From positions 26,911,061-26,975,060 of the forward strand of contig NC_084804.1 in assembly GCF_963583255.1 (NCBI RefSeq): a stretch of 64,000 nt of DNA, given 5' to 3'. The translations under genes were made by a program, and so were the position numbers. The stretch's first letter is position 1, and every line of letters starts with the position of its first letter. This document shows, one piece after another, positions 1 through 12,753 of this stretch. The DNA is from Pyrus communis (Eukaryota > Streptophyta > Magnoliopsida > Rosales > Rosaceae). Below the pieces are notes generated by a model that made no database searches, had not been told where the DNA came from, and saw only the letters and a list, made by a program, of their open reading frames with translations.

Positions 1-1272
1 CCACGGCATCGTTGGGGTTAAGCCACTTAGCCATGGAGGCAAGTGAATGCGCAACAAGGGATCTCTAACCTTCAAACTGTTTGATGGAGAATACTCTATG
101 ATATGATTAAGAATCTTTGGCCAAAGTATGAATGAGATTTAGGAATGTGTTCCAAATCACATTCAAGGTAATCATATAAGCACAAGACTCACATTGGATA
201 GTAGACATGAATAAACTATCAAACCAAACAATGTGGTCAAGAGTATTGTATTAGAGAAAGACCGTATTGCATTTGTAATCCTAAAACTGAATAGGTTCTC
301 CACCTCTTCTGATTAGCTTGGGTAACCATGACATGCTGCTAGGCGTCACCCATGGTTTGTGGAAGCCCTAAAAGTGTATTATCACTAACGGGAGAATTGA
401 AAGTAAGTTTCAATTCACAATCGATTAGAAAGAGTTTTAATCGCCCACTGCCTCGCTAAAAGGAACCTAATGGATCGTTCACCGAGTAAGGTAGAGTTTG
501 AAGAAACAACGGAGATGAGTAAGAATAATTAAATGGTTTAATTATTTATCTAAGGCTAGGATTAATTAATATGTTAATTAATCAAACGAATAAGTTCGTT
601 AAAGACCTCGGGCTAGTTTTGGGCCGCAAGGCCCAATGGGATTTGAATGTCAAGCCCATTAACTCAAGTTGTATGACAACTTGAATAAACAAAGGGCTTG
701 AAAGCCCAATAAACCCTATAGGCCGGCCATGTTAGAAGAATAGGGCTTTTGGTCCATTAGGTCACTTATTTGAAGGGACTATATAAAGGACTTTATAGCC
801 TAAAATTCATTAAGGGCTGTTTTTGGGGAAAGGATGAGAACACAAGCTCTCCTTTCTCTCTAAAATTTCGGCCACCTTGGAGGGATCATCTAGCAATCAA
901 ACTCCTCCAAGGTCACTCATTTCTTCTTCATTATGCCTTGGTGATGAATCATTAGAGGTTCTCAATTTTGGGAACTTTGGAGAAACCTTTTTCATCCATC
1001 CAAATCCATAGATCTAAGATGCAAGGAATGAAGGCCCTCTCTTTGGGTGATTAGCCTTTGTTTAAATACAAAGAGGAATCTACAAAGGTATATATAATTC
1101 AACTCACTTTGTTTTGAGTTGATTATTGGTTCACCATTTTACTAGGCTTTGAACATTCATGGGTAATGTTTTGTTTTTAAGTGCATGCTAGCATGATTCC
1201 GCCTTTAATTTGTTAATTGCATGCTAATGATGTTGCTTAAATGAACATGTCATCTTCCAAAATAATCCTTCA
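1..1272 (+). repeat. Copia element 'C', 5' LTR (3' part only)
   Basis: The sequence from 1 to 1272 is repeated from 7325 to 11245 once the solo LTR nested in the second copy is ignored. It ends in CA just before a tRNA-Met-type primer site, so it is the end of a 5' LTR cut by the window edge. The intact 3' copy implies a full LTR of about 1.8 kb starting TGTTGGAAATGTGCCC. I count 12 substitutions and one 6-bp indel between the copies, about 1 percent divergence, which points to a recent insertion. The small ORFs inside are chance. Confidence 0.9.
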
Positions 1273-1274
1273 AG

Positions 1275-1286
1275 TGGTATCAGAGC
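1275..1286 (+). other. Primer binding site (initiator tRNA-Met)
   Basis: TGGTATCAGAGC lies two bases after the LTR end. This is the usual plant Copia site complementary to the 3' end of initiator tRNA-Met. It fixes the direction of the element as plus. Confidence 0.93.
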
Positions 1287-4200
1287 CTAGGCCTAGTTTA
1301 TGGTGGATCCTTTTGGGTTTTGTGATTTTTCATATTTTGTGATTTAAGTGTTGTAAATGTTACAAGCTTTGTTCTTGCTTTGAATATAAATTTTGCTTGA
1401 AAATTTAGCATCTCAAATGTTGTAGATGTATTTCATTAAAGCATGAATAATGGAACTAAAAGTTGGTGCCAAGTGTTTTGGGATTTTCGGCCAAATCCAA
1501 AGGGTGATTTTTTGGGTTCTTGTTAGTCTTGTTAAAATGGTTTTAAAGTGCTTTTTGGAACCCCTAAGTACCCTAGGATATTAACCCTCTTTTGAGTTGT
1601 GAAAATTTGAGTTTTTGGTGAAAGAAAACATCCATGGAGCTATTATGAGTTTTCATGTATGTTCTTCATATTTCTTGAAGTTCTTACCAAGAACAAAAAG
1701 TTTTGAAGTTTTAATTCAAAAGTTTTATGTTTTTCATAAAGTTTTGTTTTTCAAATGGTGGGTGATAGTTATTGGTGAGATGTGACTAAAAGAATTTTAA
1801 AGTTTTATAAAAAAACATTTTCTTACAAACCATCAAAGTCACCTTTGTCTCACCTACCAAAAACCACTTACAAAACTTTAGATTTTTTCAATTTTTCAAC
1901 ACTATGGCCGGCCACCTTTGGTAAAAGGTGTTGGAGGGACTTTGGTGCAATTATATAAAGTTTTGATACTTTTGTGTATTTGCATTTTGACCCCAAAAGT
2001 TTTTTTGTTTTAACAAAGTGACCCAAATTGTTGTGGTCATTGTTTTTGGCCCAAAACAAAATGAGAACAAAAATTGTTTTGTCTCTTTAATGAGAATTTG
2101 ATTTTCATTATATTTAGTTCCATTTAAATCAATTCTATGGATCCAAAAACCAATTGTTTAAAGTTGCTTTCTTAGTTAATTTAGTTAATTAAGAAAAGGG
2201 TGATTATGAACCAAAGGCCTCGATAATTGAGCTATGTGATTGGCCGATTTACATTATGAATGCTTGGGTTTTAAGTAATGTAGATTTGAATGTAATTTGA
2301 TTAATTCAAGTTGTTGTATTGGGCATAAGTCCTTCAATTTGTTGTAAAGGGCATAAGCCCATTATTTGTGTTGTAAAAGGGCATAAGCCCTTCTTATTAT
2401 TTCATGAATTCCTCTTTGTTTATATGTATGCAAATTGGAATAGTTGGGTCCAACGCCCAATAGGAAATAACGGTTTAATTGGATTAAACGCGTAACTAAA
2501 ATCAACAACTATCTACCTTAAACCCAAGGTCCAACACAAGGCTCGTGTTGGATCAAATCAAACGGTTCATAATCATCCTAAAACCTAATATGACTATATA
2601 GTCCATATGAGGATGCAATGCGTTCGTTAGTAGTTCCATATAGTCTCGCTTGTTTCAACGAAACAGTGGGAGTATTATATGCTACTAAATCATATTAACT
2701 TGGACCAATAGTTATGATAGGGCCATGTTCTTTTAATATGATTAAAATGATTTTGATGTAGCCCAAAACTACTCCCTCAACAAACGAATATTAAGTTGAT
2801 AAACGAGAGATGTTTTGAACATTTCTTCGTAGGCCTTCCACCGTGGTGGGCTCCAATCGTTTGTGACTTGTACACCGGCTTCACCCTATCATGGGGGAGT
2901 ACAAAGTGCATGCTTACACTCAAGAGGAGTCCATAAACATATGATGAGGTAAGTGTAGGCAACGAGGATGGCCGATATCATATCATTGTGAGGCTATTCT
3001 TGAACCCCTTCATGAACTAAGCATGGTGGGAATAACTTAACTAAGTGCAATGGTGCCGATATCGTATCATCGTGAGGCCACATTCTCTAGAGGCCAAACT
3101 AGATGGGTAATTACAAGAGTTGTAAATGAGTAAAGTGTTATTCTCTCATCATTATTTTTGCTAACCGATATCGTATCATCGTGAGGTGGGCTTGGTAATG
3201 GTGAGTCTCCCATACCCCGCTAAGAGTTCAACAAAACTCTCGAATTCCGATGAGGGATATGGAATTTGCCAAAAATAGTGGGTGGTGCTATTTGATTTAA
3301 AGACCCGAATCAAATGGCTTAAAATTAATCAATTTATATTCGTTATGTATTTGTTTACCAATATATTTGCAAACGCTATCCAAAACTTGACAAAGAAAAG
3401 CCGAATGCTTTAATTTCCGGACTTAGTTCTACAATCCCATAGATTGTCTTTAATGGCTTGTAGATGTAACTAAGTAGTCTCATCCTCACAATCTTCCTAT
3501 TGATAATGTATCATTGGAAGAATATGTTAGATAAGTCTAACATGAGAAGGACAACACTTTTAATGTCATAATTCTTCAAATACAAATTGTTGTATGAAGA
3601 AATAAGAGTTGCTTTGAACAACCCTTAATCAACACAAACTTTAGTGCTTGTTTCTTTGTTACATAAACAAGGAACTTTTGAAGTAAGCACAAGGGCATGG
3701 ACGCTTTATGTGCCATGATTCTTCACTTACAAATTGTTGTATGAAGAAATGAGAGTTGCCTTGAACAACTCTTGAAAGTTTGTAATTATGTTTAGAACAT
3801 AATGGTTGGTTGACAAAAATAGTCCATCAACATGGACTTATGATGATTTTGAATCATTGAGTGTTGAAGTGTTAAACCACTTAACGAGACGGAAATTAGG
3901 CAAGGACTTCACCTTTGTGTCCCTATCCTAATGGTTCACTAAGTTTATTGTAAACTATATAGTGAACAATAACCACACACTCTCCAAATTGTTTGATGTG
4001 TATAACACAATTGAAATAAGTTTCAAGAGAGATAGTAGGAGTTTAGGGACCATGACTATTGTAGTCAAAGGAGAAGTCAAATGAAGAAGGCAAAATAACT
4101 CCAAGGGAACAAACTTTCTTTATGAAAGGATGGACATTGGAAAGGGTATTTGCAAGAAATGTCTTGCAAGTGTCAAGAACACACCTTTCGAAGGTGTTGT

Positions 4201-6782
4201 AATATGTTCTTCAAATAGTTCAAAACAGTTGGTTCTTCTACTTGAATGCTTGATTCCTTATTAGTAACTATGTTTTACAATTGTTGTAAAAGTGTGCTAA
4301 TAAAAAGTAGAAGATTAATGAGAGAAGAGAAAGTACTTCACATTCGGAAAGTGAATAAAATATAGATCTCTGCGAAAGCGGATTGTACTTACTTCCGCAT
4401 ATGAACTACCAAAGAAATTGGAAAATACTAAAGATTGTCTTTACATTCCAATTTTAAGGAACTTAAATCCGTCACTATAGTAGAGATGGATAAATGTTTT
4501 GTTTGACAAAACATTGTTCTTTATTAATCAATAATTAGATTATTGTAATTTAATTGGTTGTCTCTATAGTAGAGATGATGTGGTAGTTTAACTGTTTAGA
4601 ATACGATGATGCTTAAAACCCAAAAGGTTGCAAGGTAGTGACTAATCCCAACTGAGTTGTGATACCTCTAAAACATAAGTTACGAGTTGGTCATAGATGG
4701 ATGCTTTGGATCGTTAGATCCGGATCCAATACCTTCTTGTTAAAATTGTATAGAGGCGAAATGTTCGAATCTTTATTCTTTTGGAAAGAAGAAAGAATCA
4801 CAAAGTTGTTGAGGTTAATTCACTTAGATGTTAGTGGCACTTGTCCACAACATAATACTACTCATGTTGTATGACATTCACCGAAGATCACTCTCGGTTG
4901 GACTATAGTTTATTTTGAATAAACACAAGTCCGAATACTTTGCAAAAGGTTTCAAAGAATTCAAGAAATGTAAGTAGATGAGTAAGACGTCTAAAGTATT
5001 TACCTCCTTAGATTTGATCCAAGGAAAAAGTAACACTTTAGATTAATTTCCTTGAAAAATATCAAGGAAAGTAGCATCGTAAGATAATGAATTTCTCCAT
5101 TAGGAGAAGAATGAACATGAATAAGATTTAGTTCGTTGGACATTATCAATTACCCATATATATATGATATATACTTCTAAGACAACCTAGTTCCTATACC
5201 ACAAGCTCCAAGGTAGTCCAGAAGGATTTATAAACCGTCTCAGTTGAATGGTTTGAACTTTATGACTATGTCATAGAGTTGCACCTCTTAATTCGAAAGA
5301 AATAAGAATGAAAATCCTTATGACTACATTGAGTGTATATACGATATATACTCAAGGAAATGGTAAAGTACCATTTGACCCGAAATAATGAAACCTTCAC
5401 AGCTAATTGGTAGCTTAAGGTGACTACACTCAAAGAGAATGGTTGACTTTGAAGAAACCATCTTTGACGTAGTCTTGGTTTCAATTAATTCGAAGATTGC
5501 TAGCTACAACTAAATGGTGATTTAATGTTTGGACATAATATGGGTTTCCGAAACCATTATTAAGATAGTCTTGATAATATATGTCTAAAACTATAAATCA
5601 CAAGACAGGTTAGTTGTAGAGATCCATCCATCATGGATCTTAGCAAGCTAGTGGGAGCTATAAGCGTCTTATGAGAAAAGATCAATTGTTTGATTTCTCA
5701 TAAAGATGTAAATGAATCTTTTGTTTACTAGGTTTACAAAAGATTAGTGGGAGTTAATCGTATTCCTAAATTTAAATATATATATATATATATATATATG
5801 ATATATTAATTTTTTGGAAATGAAAAGAGTACTTCTTCGTTAAAGTTATTCTATAACGATAGAATGTATATGGGAGATATAGTCTATATAATGGAATGGA
5901 AATCTATAATGATATATTTCAAGATATAATTGGATTATATCAATCCCTAAAATAGACAAGAGATGCTAGGAAGTTTCTCATTTGATGATAAACTTCAATT
6001 AGAATGACAATTCTAGTGAGACTAGGAAGTTGTTCTTCTCAAAGGGAATGTACCCTTTGACTCCCAAAGAAATAATGCGTAAATAGAATCCTTTATGCAT
6101 AAGCAGAAAGGTGATTTATGTATTTCATATTGTATGAAAAACATTGATATAAGATGTACCTAGAAAGGTACAAGACAATATCAGTGCAAGCCCAGGATCA
6201 GAACCATGGCAACTGTCAAGTGAGTCCTTAAGTATTTGAGAAATACTAAAGGATATATTACTCAATAATTGATAAAGAATTAGAGTAACGTAATGGAAGC
6301 GTAAATGTATTAGATTATGAATCTAATCCATCATTGGATATTTCTTCATTATGAATGAAGAGATAAACAGATATCTCTTTATTATGACTAAAAAGATATT
6401 TGGATGGAAACATTAAAGTAATGACTTTAGTGTGTTCCATTATGAATGCAAAATATATTTCCATATAGAATTTTACAACAATGTTGTTTGGATGGGAAAG
6501 TTCATTTATGAACTCTCTATTCGGTTCCAACCAGAAAGTGTATGACACTAATGGGGCGATAGCTCAAGCCAGGGAATCAAGGTCTCATCAAGGTCCGAAC
6601 TCAAATGAGAGACTGAACCACATGATTAGGAATCATGAATAATGGTGACGTCGTTATTCTCAAGGTTGCTTCTATGGATAACATATAGATATCCATCTTG
6701 TTTAGGCCTACTACTCAGCCATTTATGAAATGAATTACAGAAGAGGTATCATCATTGATAACCAAGCTGATTGGCTCTAGTG
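1287..6782 (+). pseudogene. Decayed Copia interior (gag-pol relics)
   Basis: No frame stays open across this 5.5 kb. Coding traces remain in the expected order. An integrase-like stretch near 4720-4870 reads LIHLDVSG followed by THVV, resembling the start of the Copia integrase core. An RNase H tail near 6550-6780 reads GAIAQARESRSH and then IDNQADW. Gag, protease and reverse transcriptase cannot be read. A (TA)n run at 5776-5799 and three copies of a 24-bp motif at 2971-3186 also lie here. Since the LTRs are only about 1 percent apart, the interior seems to have been defective before this copy inserted. Confidence 0.75.
2971..3186 (+). repeat. Three dispersed copies of a 24-bp motif
   Basis: The motif CCGATATCGTATCATCGTGA followed by GG occurs at 2971-2994 (two changes), 3055-3078 and 3165-3186, at 84- and 110-bp spacing. 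The sequence between copies is unrelated. It lies in the untranslated leader or gag part of the decayed Copia element. Its function is unknown. Confidence 0.7.
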
Positions 6783-6794
6783 CAAGTGGGAGAG
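6783..6794 (+). other. Polypurine tract of Copia element 'C'
   Basis: AAGTGGGAGAG lies directly before TGTTGG, the first bases of the 3' LTR. This is the normal position and make-up of the plus-strand primer of a plant Copia element. Confidence 0.85.
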
Positions 6795-9700
6795 TGTTGG
6801 AAATGTGCCCTAAAACCAATCATATGATGATACTTTACGGACATTTCACAAAGTTAAACTAATGTAGTTTAAATGTAAAGGGCAAAGATTATTGTTTGAG
6901 CCGTCTCATATAAATGTTATATGCTTAAACGATAAGTCCAAGGAATATGTGATTGGAAGAATGCGATCTAAAGAAGTTAGATTCATGAGACCATTCTTTC
7001 GTTGACACATCCTAAACGTTCCTGATCATAGGATTGTCAATTGGGCATTGACAGTCCGTTAAGATCAGTACGTGCTATGTCTTCTCTCAGGGAGAATGAC
7101 TAGTCTCGAGTCATTGGTGTGTGTGACATCAAGACAAGTACGTAGATGCTCAATAGAGAATGAATTCACTGAACACGATCAACGAAGAGTTCTCATATTC
7201 ATGTCACATGAGAACTCATGGTTGGGATAATGCAAATTAGTCTTTTGACCTGAGGCATCACAGTTGTCTTGTGGTTAGGTCCTTAATCTTTGATTATGTC
7301 AAAGTCACTCCATCAGAAGGGTGTCCACGGCATCGTTGGGGTTAAGCCACTTAGCCATGGAGGCAAGTGAATGCGCAACAAGGGATCTCTAACCTTCAAA
7401 CTGTTTGAGGGAGAATACTCTATGATATGATTAAGAATTTTTGGCCAAAGTATGAATGAGATTTAGGAATGTGTTCCAAATCACATTCAAGGTAATCATA
7501 TAAGCACAAGACTCACATTGGATAGTAGACATGAATAAACAATCAAACCAAACAATGTGGTCAAGAGTATTGTATTAGAGAAAGACCATATTGCATTTGT
7601 AATCCTAAAACTGAATAGGTTCTCCACCTCTTCTGATTAGCTTGGGTAACCATGACATGCTGCTAGGCGTCAACCATGGTTTATGGAAGCCCTAAAAGTG
7701 TATTATCACTAACGGGAGAATTGAAAGTAAGTTTCAATTCACAATCGATTAGAAAGAGTTTTAATCGCCCACTGCCTCGCTAAAAAGAACCTAATGGATC
7801 GTTCACCGAGTAAGGTAGAGTTTGAAGAAACAACGGAGATGAGTAAGAATAATTAAATGGTTTAATTATTTATCTAAGGCTAGGATTAATTAATATGTTA
7901 ATTAATCAAACGAATGAGTTCGTTAAAGACCTCGGGTTAGTTTTGGGCCGCAATGCCCAATGGGATTTGAATGTCAAGCCTATTAACTCAAGTTGTATGA
8001 CAACTTGAATAAACAAAGGGCTTGAAAGCCCAATAAACCCTATAGGCCGGCCATGTTAGAAGAATAGGGCTTTTGGTCCATTAGGTCACTTATTTGAAGG
8101 GACTATATAAATATAAAGGACTTTATAGCCTAAAATTCATTAAGGGCTGTTTTTGGGGAAAGGATGAGAACACAAGCTCTCCTTTCTCTCTAAAATTTCG
8201 GCCACCTTGGAGGGATCATCTAGCAATCAAACTCCTCCAAGGTCACTCATTTCTTCTTCATTATGCCTTGGTGATGAATCATTAGAGGTTTGATGCGAGA
8301 TTTATACGCACACAAATTAAACCCTCTTTTTATCAATTGTAGTATATGTATAAGTAGGGATCGTTCTGGACCGGGGATTAGGAGGGAATGCAAATCTCTT
8401 GAAAACTGACTCAAAAACGTAAAATAAAGTTTAAAACACTAAACTAGACTCAAAGAATGCAAAATTAAAGTTTAAAACACTAAGACAAACCAAAAACTCA
8501 AAATGCTTTAAAAAAAAACACAAACTAAAATGATTTCTAACTAAATTGACATTAAAGTAAAGGGGGATTTAAGTTTATACGAAATTAAATTAAATGAACA
8601 AATTAAAACAGAATGTAAATATGGAATTGATGAAATGGAATGAATGGATGATAGAATAGCTAAGGGGTTCATCTCCATACATGTTACACTTGCATAATAA
8701 AAAGATTTCCAATTGCATTTCAACAAATCATTAATTCTCAACGCCCCGGGTCAATTAGGTCCGCTTAAATTAACCGTCAAGTTTTCCTTAAGTTAATGAA
8801 TTGGATGGGTTAGCGCAACGCAATTCACAACATTCTCCAAAAGTCCTTTACGTGAAAAGCACAATAAAGATACAATCAAAAATCATTAAGCATCATGAAA
8901 ACTTTAAGTGTTGACGAGGCATTCGTTACTATGGAATACGCATGAAACTTATGCCAAGAATTCATTTAACGCGATTGTTTATAAGCAACCTCCACTACTT
9001 GTGAATATAAGTTCGTAACTATTAGGTGAAACTCACTTATATTCTAGCGTCATATTCATGCATGAAAATTAAGTGTACACTCTCAATAAACATACATAAA
9101 TAAGTTATCAATCAAACGGTTAAACAAATTGAACCACAACTTATGAAACGCAATTAGAAGTAATCAAATCAAAATGCAAGCATAAACATTTATTTCGAAT
9201 CACCCCCTAGCTAAAGGGGGTTTTAGTTCCTCATTACGTTGAAATCAAAGAAACACCTAAACATTCCAACAACTCAAACTTGAATTGTATGAACGTTTAG
9301 GCACTCTTCTCTTCCATTCCTTATACGTACAAAACAAAGAGAATTAAAATGAAACATTGAAATCAAAGAAACACCTAAACATTCCAACAACTCAAACTTG
9401 AATTGTATGAACGTTTAGGCACTCTTCTCTTCCTCGTTGTTGTAGTACAAGGTCTAAGGTGAGGTTGTGTTGAATGGATTGGGGAATTATGGAAATGGAT
9501 GAGGAGTGGTGGAAATGGAAAGATGGTTTTGGATTCTAAGGGGACTCACGGCAAAGAGAAGGAATGGAAGTGTTTGTGGTGTGTTGTGTATGAAATGAGA
9601 TGATTTGAATGATGGGAATGCAAGGGTATTTATAGGAGGAGTGGAGATGTATATGGCTATTTGTTTAAGGTGTTTGTGTGGAGGAATGATGGAGAATTGC

Positions 9701-11245
9701 ATGTGGAATGGCTGCAATGATGAAGAATGAAAGCTGGAAAATAAAAGGGAAAGCTGGAAATCTGAAAATGCAAATGGGAATCCTGAAATGCAAAGGTGGC
9801 CACGGTTTTGAGTGTGTTTTGTGTTGGAAATGCATGTGAATGCATGTGAATGTTGTTTGTGTGAAGTGTGTGTGGGTTAAAGAGTGAATGGTGGTGTAAT
9901 GATGAAGTGTGATGGCTGAAAATGTCAAGGGAAATGCATGTGATTGCATGGCAAAGAATTTCAGGATGCATGTGTGTGTTGAATGGTTTCTTGGTGAGGG
10001 ATGTGGAGTGGTTGAATGTGGTGCAATGATAATGTTTTGTGGCTGAATTGGTGGTGGAATTATGATGGGAGTGCATATGATTAAAGAGTGGGAGTGCATG
10101 TGGGTGAATGTGAAGGGAATGCATGTGTTGATGACTAGGTTAGTGGGTGGAAATCTGAAAATGGCATAAGGGAATGGGAGCTCACGGTTTTGAGTTGTTT
10201 GTTTGTGTGAAGTGTGTGTGAATGCATGTGAAGATGCTAATAAATAATGCATGTAGGGTTAGGAAATAAAATCATAACTTAAAGGGAGATGATTAAAGGG
10301 TGTTGAAAGGTTTGAAATGCATGTGTTGAATTGGTGGTTGAATGATGAAAGAATAAGTGAATGATTATGATAAGTGTATAAGTGAATGATTATGATAAGT
10401 GTATGATATGTTAAGTGATAAATGAATGATATGTGGTGAGTGATAAGTGAATGGAAGTGATAAGTGATAAGTGAATGGTTTGATAAGTGAATGATATGAT
10501 AAGCGAATGCTTATAATAAGTGAATGATATGATAAATGAATGCTTTAAGTGTTTAAAATAGGGAACAAAGCCCTTCCTTGCATGGCAAGGAAGGGAGACA
10601 CAAGGAAACACACGACAATGTCCTAAGGTTGCAAGGAATGTTGTTTTTGTGTTCTAAAATGCGTAGGAGTCTTCAATGATGCTTAAACATGAGGTCTTTT
10701 AGGATTTAACTTTCCTACTTCAAGTCTTTAATTTCGTCCATCCTCTTGGCTCCAAGCATATGATATCCATTCCAATCTCTAATTTGCTCCAAAAGGCATC
10801 CTTTTGCATACCTTGCCCTTAGAACCTGAAAACACACAAAAGAAGCATAAAGGACTAAAATAACTAGAGAAACATAACGTAAATGCACGAGAACAAGCCA
10901 TTTAAGTCGCATGAATATGCTCCTATCAAGGTTCTCAATTTTGGGAACTTTGGAGAAACCTTTTTCAGCCATCCAAATCCATAGATCTAAGATGCAAGGA
11001 ATGAAGGCCCTCTCTTTGGGTGATTAGCCTTTGTTTAAATACAAAGAGGAATCTACAAAGGTATATATAATTCAACTCACTTTGTTTTGAGTTGATTATT
11101 GGTTCACCATTTTACTAGGCTTTGAACATTCATGGGTAATGTTTTGTTTTTAAGTGCATGCTAGCATGATTCCGCCTTTAATTTGTTAATTGCATGCTAA
11201 TGATGTTGCTTAAATGAACATGTCATCTTCCAAAATAATCCTTCA
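6795..11245 (+). repeat. Copia element 'C', 3' LTR, interrupted by a solo LTR
   Basis: The LTR runs 6795-8290 and resumes at 10934-11245, about 1,808 bp without the insert. It starts TGTTGGAAATG and ends CCTTCA. A 2,638-bp solo LTR sits between the halves, flanked by AGGTT on both sides. Beyond 11245 the sequence is family-B LTR, so element C itself inserted into an older B LTR. The element's own target duplication cannot be checked because its left end is outside the window. Confidence 0.9.
8291..10928 (-). mobile_element. Solo LTR of family 'A' (reverse)
   Basis: On the plus strand it begins TGATGCGAGA and ends GCTCCTATCA, the reverse complement of the LTRs at 50302 and 57746. The 5-bp duplication AGGTT flanks it (8286-8290 and 10929-10933), so it is a genuine insertion reduced to one LTR. 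Its middle, about 9480-10560, is very rich in TG on this strand. It includes a minisatellite of GATAAGTGAATG-like units at 10360-10560 and many TGCATG motifs. The long open frames there (for example 9657-10252) are low-complexity His/Thr/Ser-rich readings and not genes. A TATA-like sequence lies near 9630. Confidence 0.93.
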
Positions 11246-12742
11246 TTAAAGACTTAAACAAAGTTTGGGCAAATTTGGGGAAAACTATGGGTGATAAGCT
11301 AGCTAGAGGGTCCTTCTCAACACATGACACACTTGCATACAAATTGATTTCCAGTTGCTTTTTCAATAAACCATGAACCTTAACACCCCAGATTAATCGT
11401 GACATCACTAATTAACCCTCAGATTAGATGGGATACGCATTGTTAACCCAAATTATTCTTCAAAAGTTCCCTACATGAAAAACATAATAGAGATACAATC
11501 AAAGATCATTAAGTTTTGTGAAAATCATAAGCATTGACAAGACATTCATAACTATGAACAGCATGATACTCCTGCTAGGAATTTACTTAACGCGATCGTG
11601 ACCAGCAACCTCCACTACTTATGAATATAAGTTCATAATGATTATGTAAAACTCCCTTATATTCTAGAATCAAATTCATGCATGAAAACTAAGTGTGCAC
11701 CCTTAATCAACATGCAAGAATAAGTTCTTAATCCCAACAGTTAAGCAAATTGCATTCACGATTTATGAAATTGCAACTGGAAGTAATCAATTCATATTGC
11801 AAATATAATCATGGTTTCAAAGTCTCCTCTAGCCAAAACAAAATTAGTTCCTCATGTTTACAGCAAAACAAAGAAAATATAAATTAAACATTAAAAACTA
11901 AGATATATTACACCTAGAAGCGCTCCAACAATCCAAGCTTGAATGGCCAAACGGTCCAAGGCTTCTCCTTTCTTCTTTCTCCTTCTCTGCTGTGGCACAA
12001 GGGTGTTTGGGTATGAATTATGGTGATGGATGGATAGGTTGGATGGTGATAGGGGGTGGATGATGGCTGAATGAGTGGAGAGGTTTGATAGTGGTGAAAG
12101 ATGGATTCTCCTCAATGGATTTGTGCGGCAGAATATATATAATTTAGGAGAGAAAGGTTAAGGCATTAATTAATTAATTTGGGAAGGTTTTAAGACTCCA
12201 AATCCTCCAAGAAAAGGGTAACAAATCAAAATCCTAAGAAAGAAAAGGAAGGGAAGTTGCAGCATGGATAGAAAATAGGAAATAGGAAAGGGAAAAGTGG
12301 TTCCTTGCACGGCAAGGAAGGGAAAGGAAGGGGTAGGGTACGGCAAAGGCTAGAATGGTGCAAGGAACCTTTGGTTTGTGTCCTATAATGCATAGGAAAC
12401 CTTCAATGTTGCTGGAACTTAGGGACATTTAGGATTAGGAAAGGTCAAACCAAAATAGGAAACCTTGGCTTAACTTTCTTACTTTGATTAGGAATCCTTC
12501 TTTGATTAGGAATCCTAACATCTTTAAGTTTTCAATTTCATCCATTCCTTTTGCTCCAAGCATAAACTATACATTCCAAGCCCAATTTTGCTCCAAAAGG
12601 CTCCAAAATGCACCTTATTGCTTCATAAGGCCTATGGACCTATAAACACACGAAAATAGCTTAAAACACTATAATAAATGAAAACTAACTATGTAAATGC
12701 AAGAAAACAAGCTGACTAAGTCGCATAAATATGTTCCTATCA
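11246..12742 (-). repeat. Family 'B' LTR, partial (reverse)
   Basis: This stretch matches the LTRs at 48896-60868 and 61172-63274. They share the 'tgataagctagct...cttctccacacatgac' region and the terminal ATATG(T/C)TCCTATCA. It ends at 12742 in CA, 11 bases before the inverted-LTR element. Its other end lies left of the Copia element and outside the window. B and A LTRs share their first bases (TGATAGGAGCATATT) and are probably related families. Confidence 0.85.
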
Positions 12743-12753
12743 AACGTTGTCTG

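Noticed and set aside
770..955. 61-codon frame, repeated at 8094-8285
   Set aside because: Lies wholly inside both copies of the Copia LTR and has a 6-bp change between them.
9487..10252. Three overlapping long open frames (up to 195 codons), minus strand
   Set aside because: They are His/Thr/Ser/Pro-rich readings of the CA-rich U3 of a solo LTR, overlap in two frames and have no domain.
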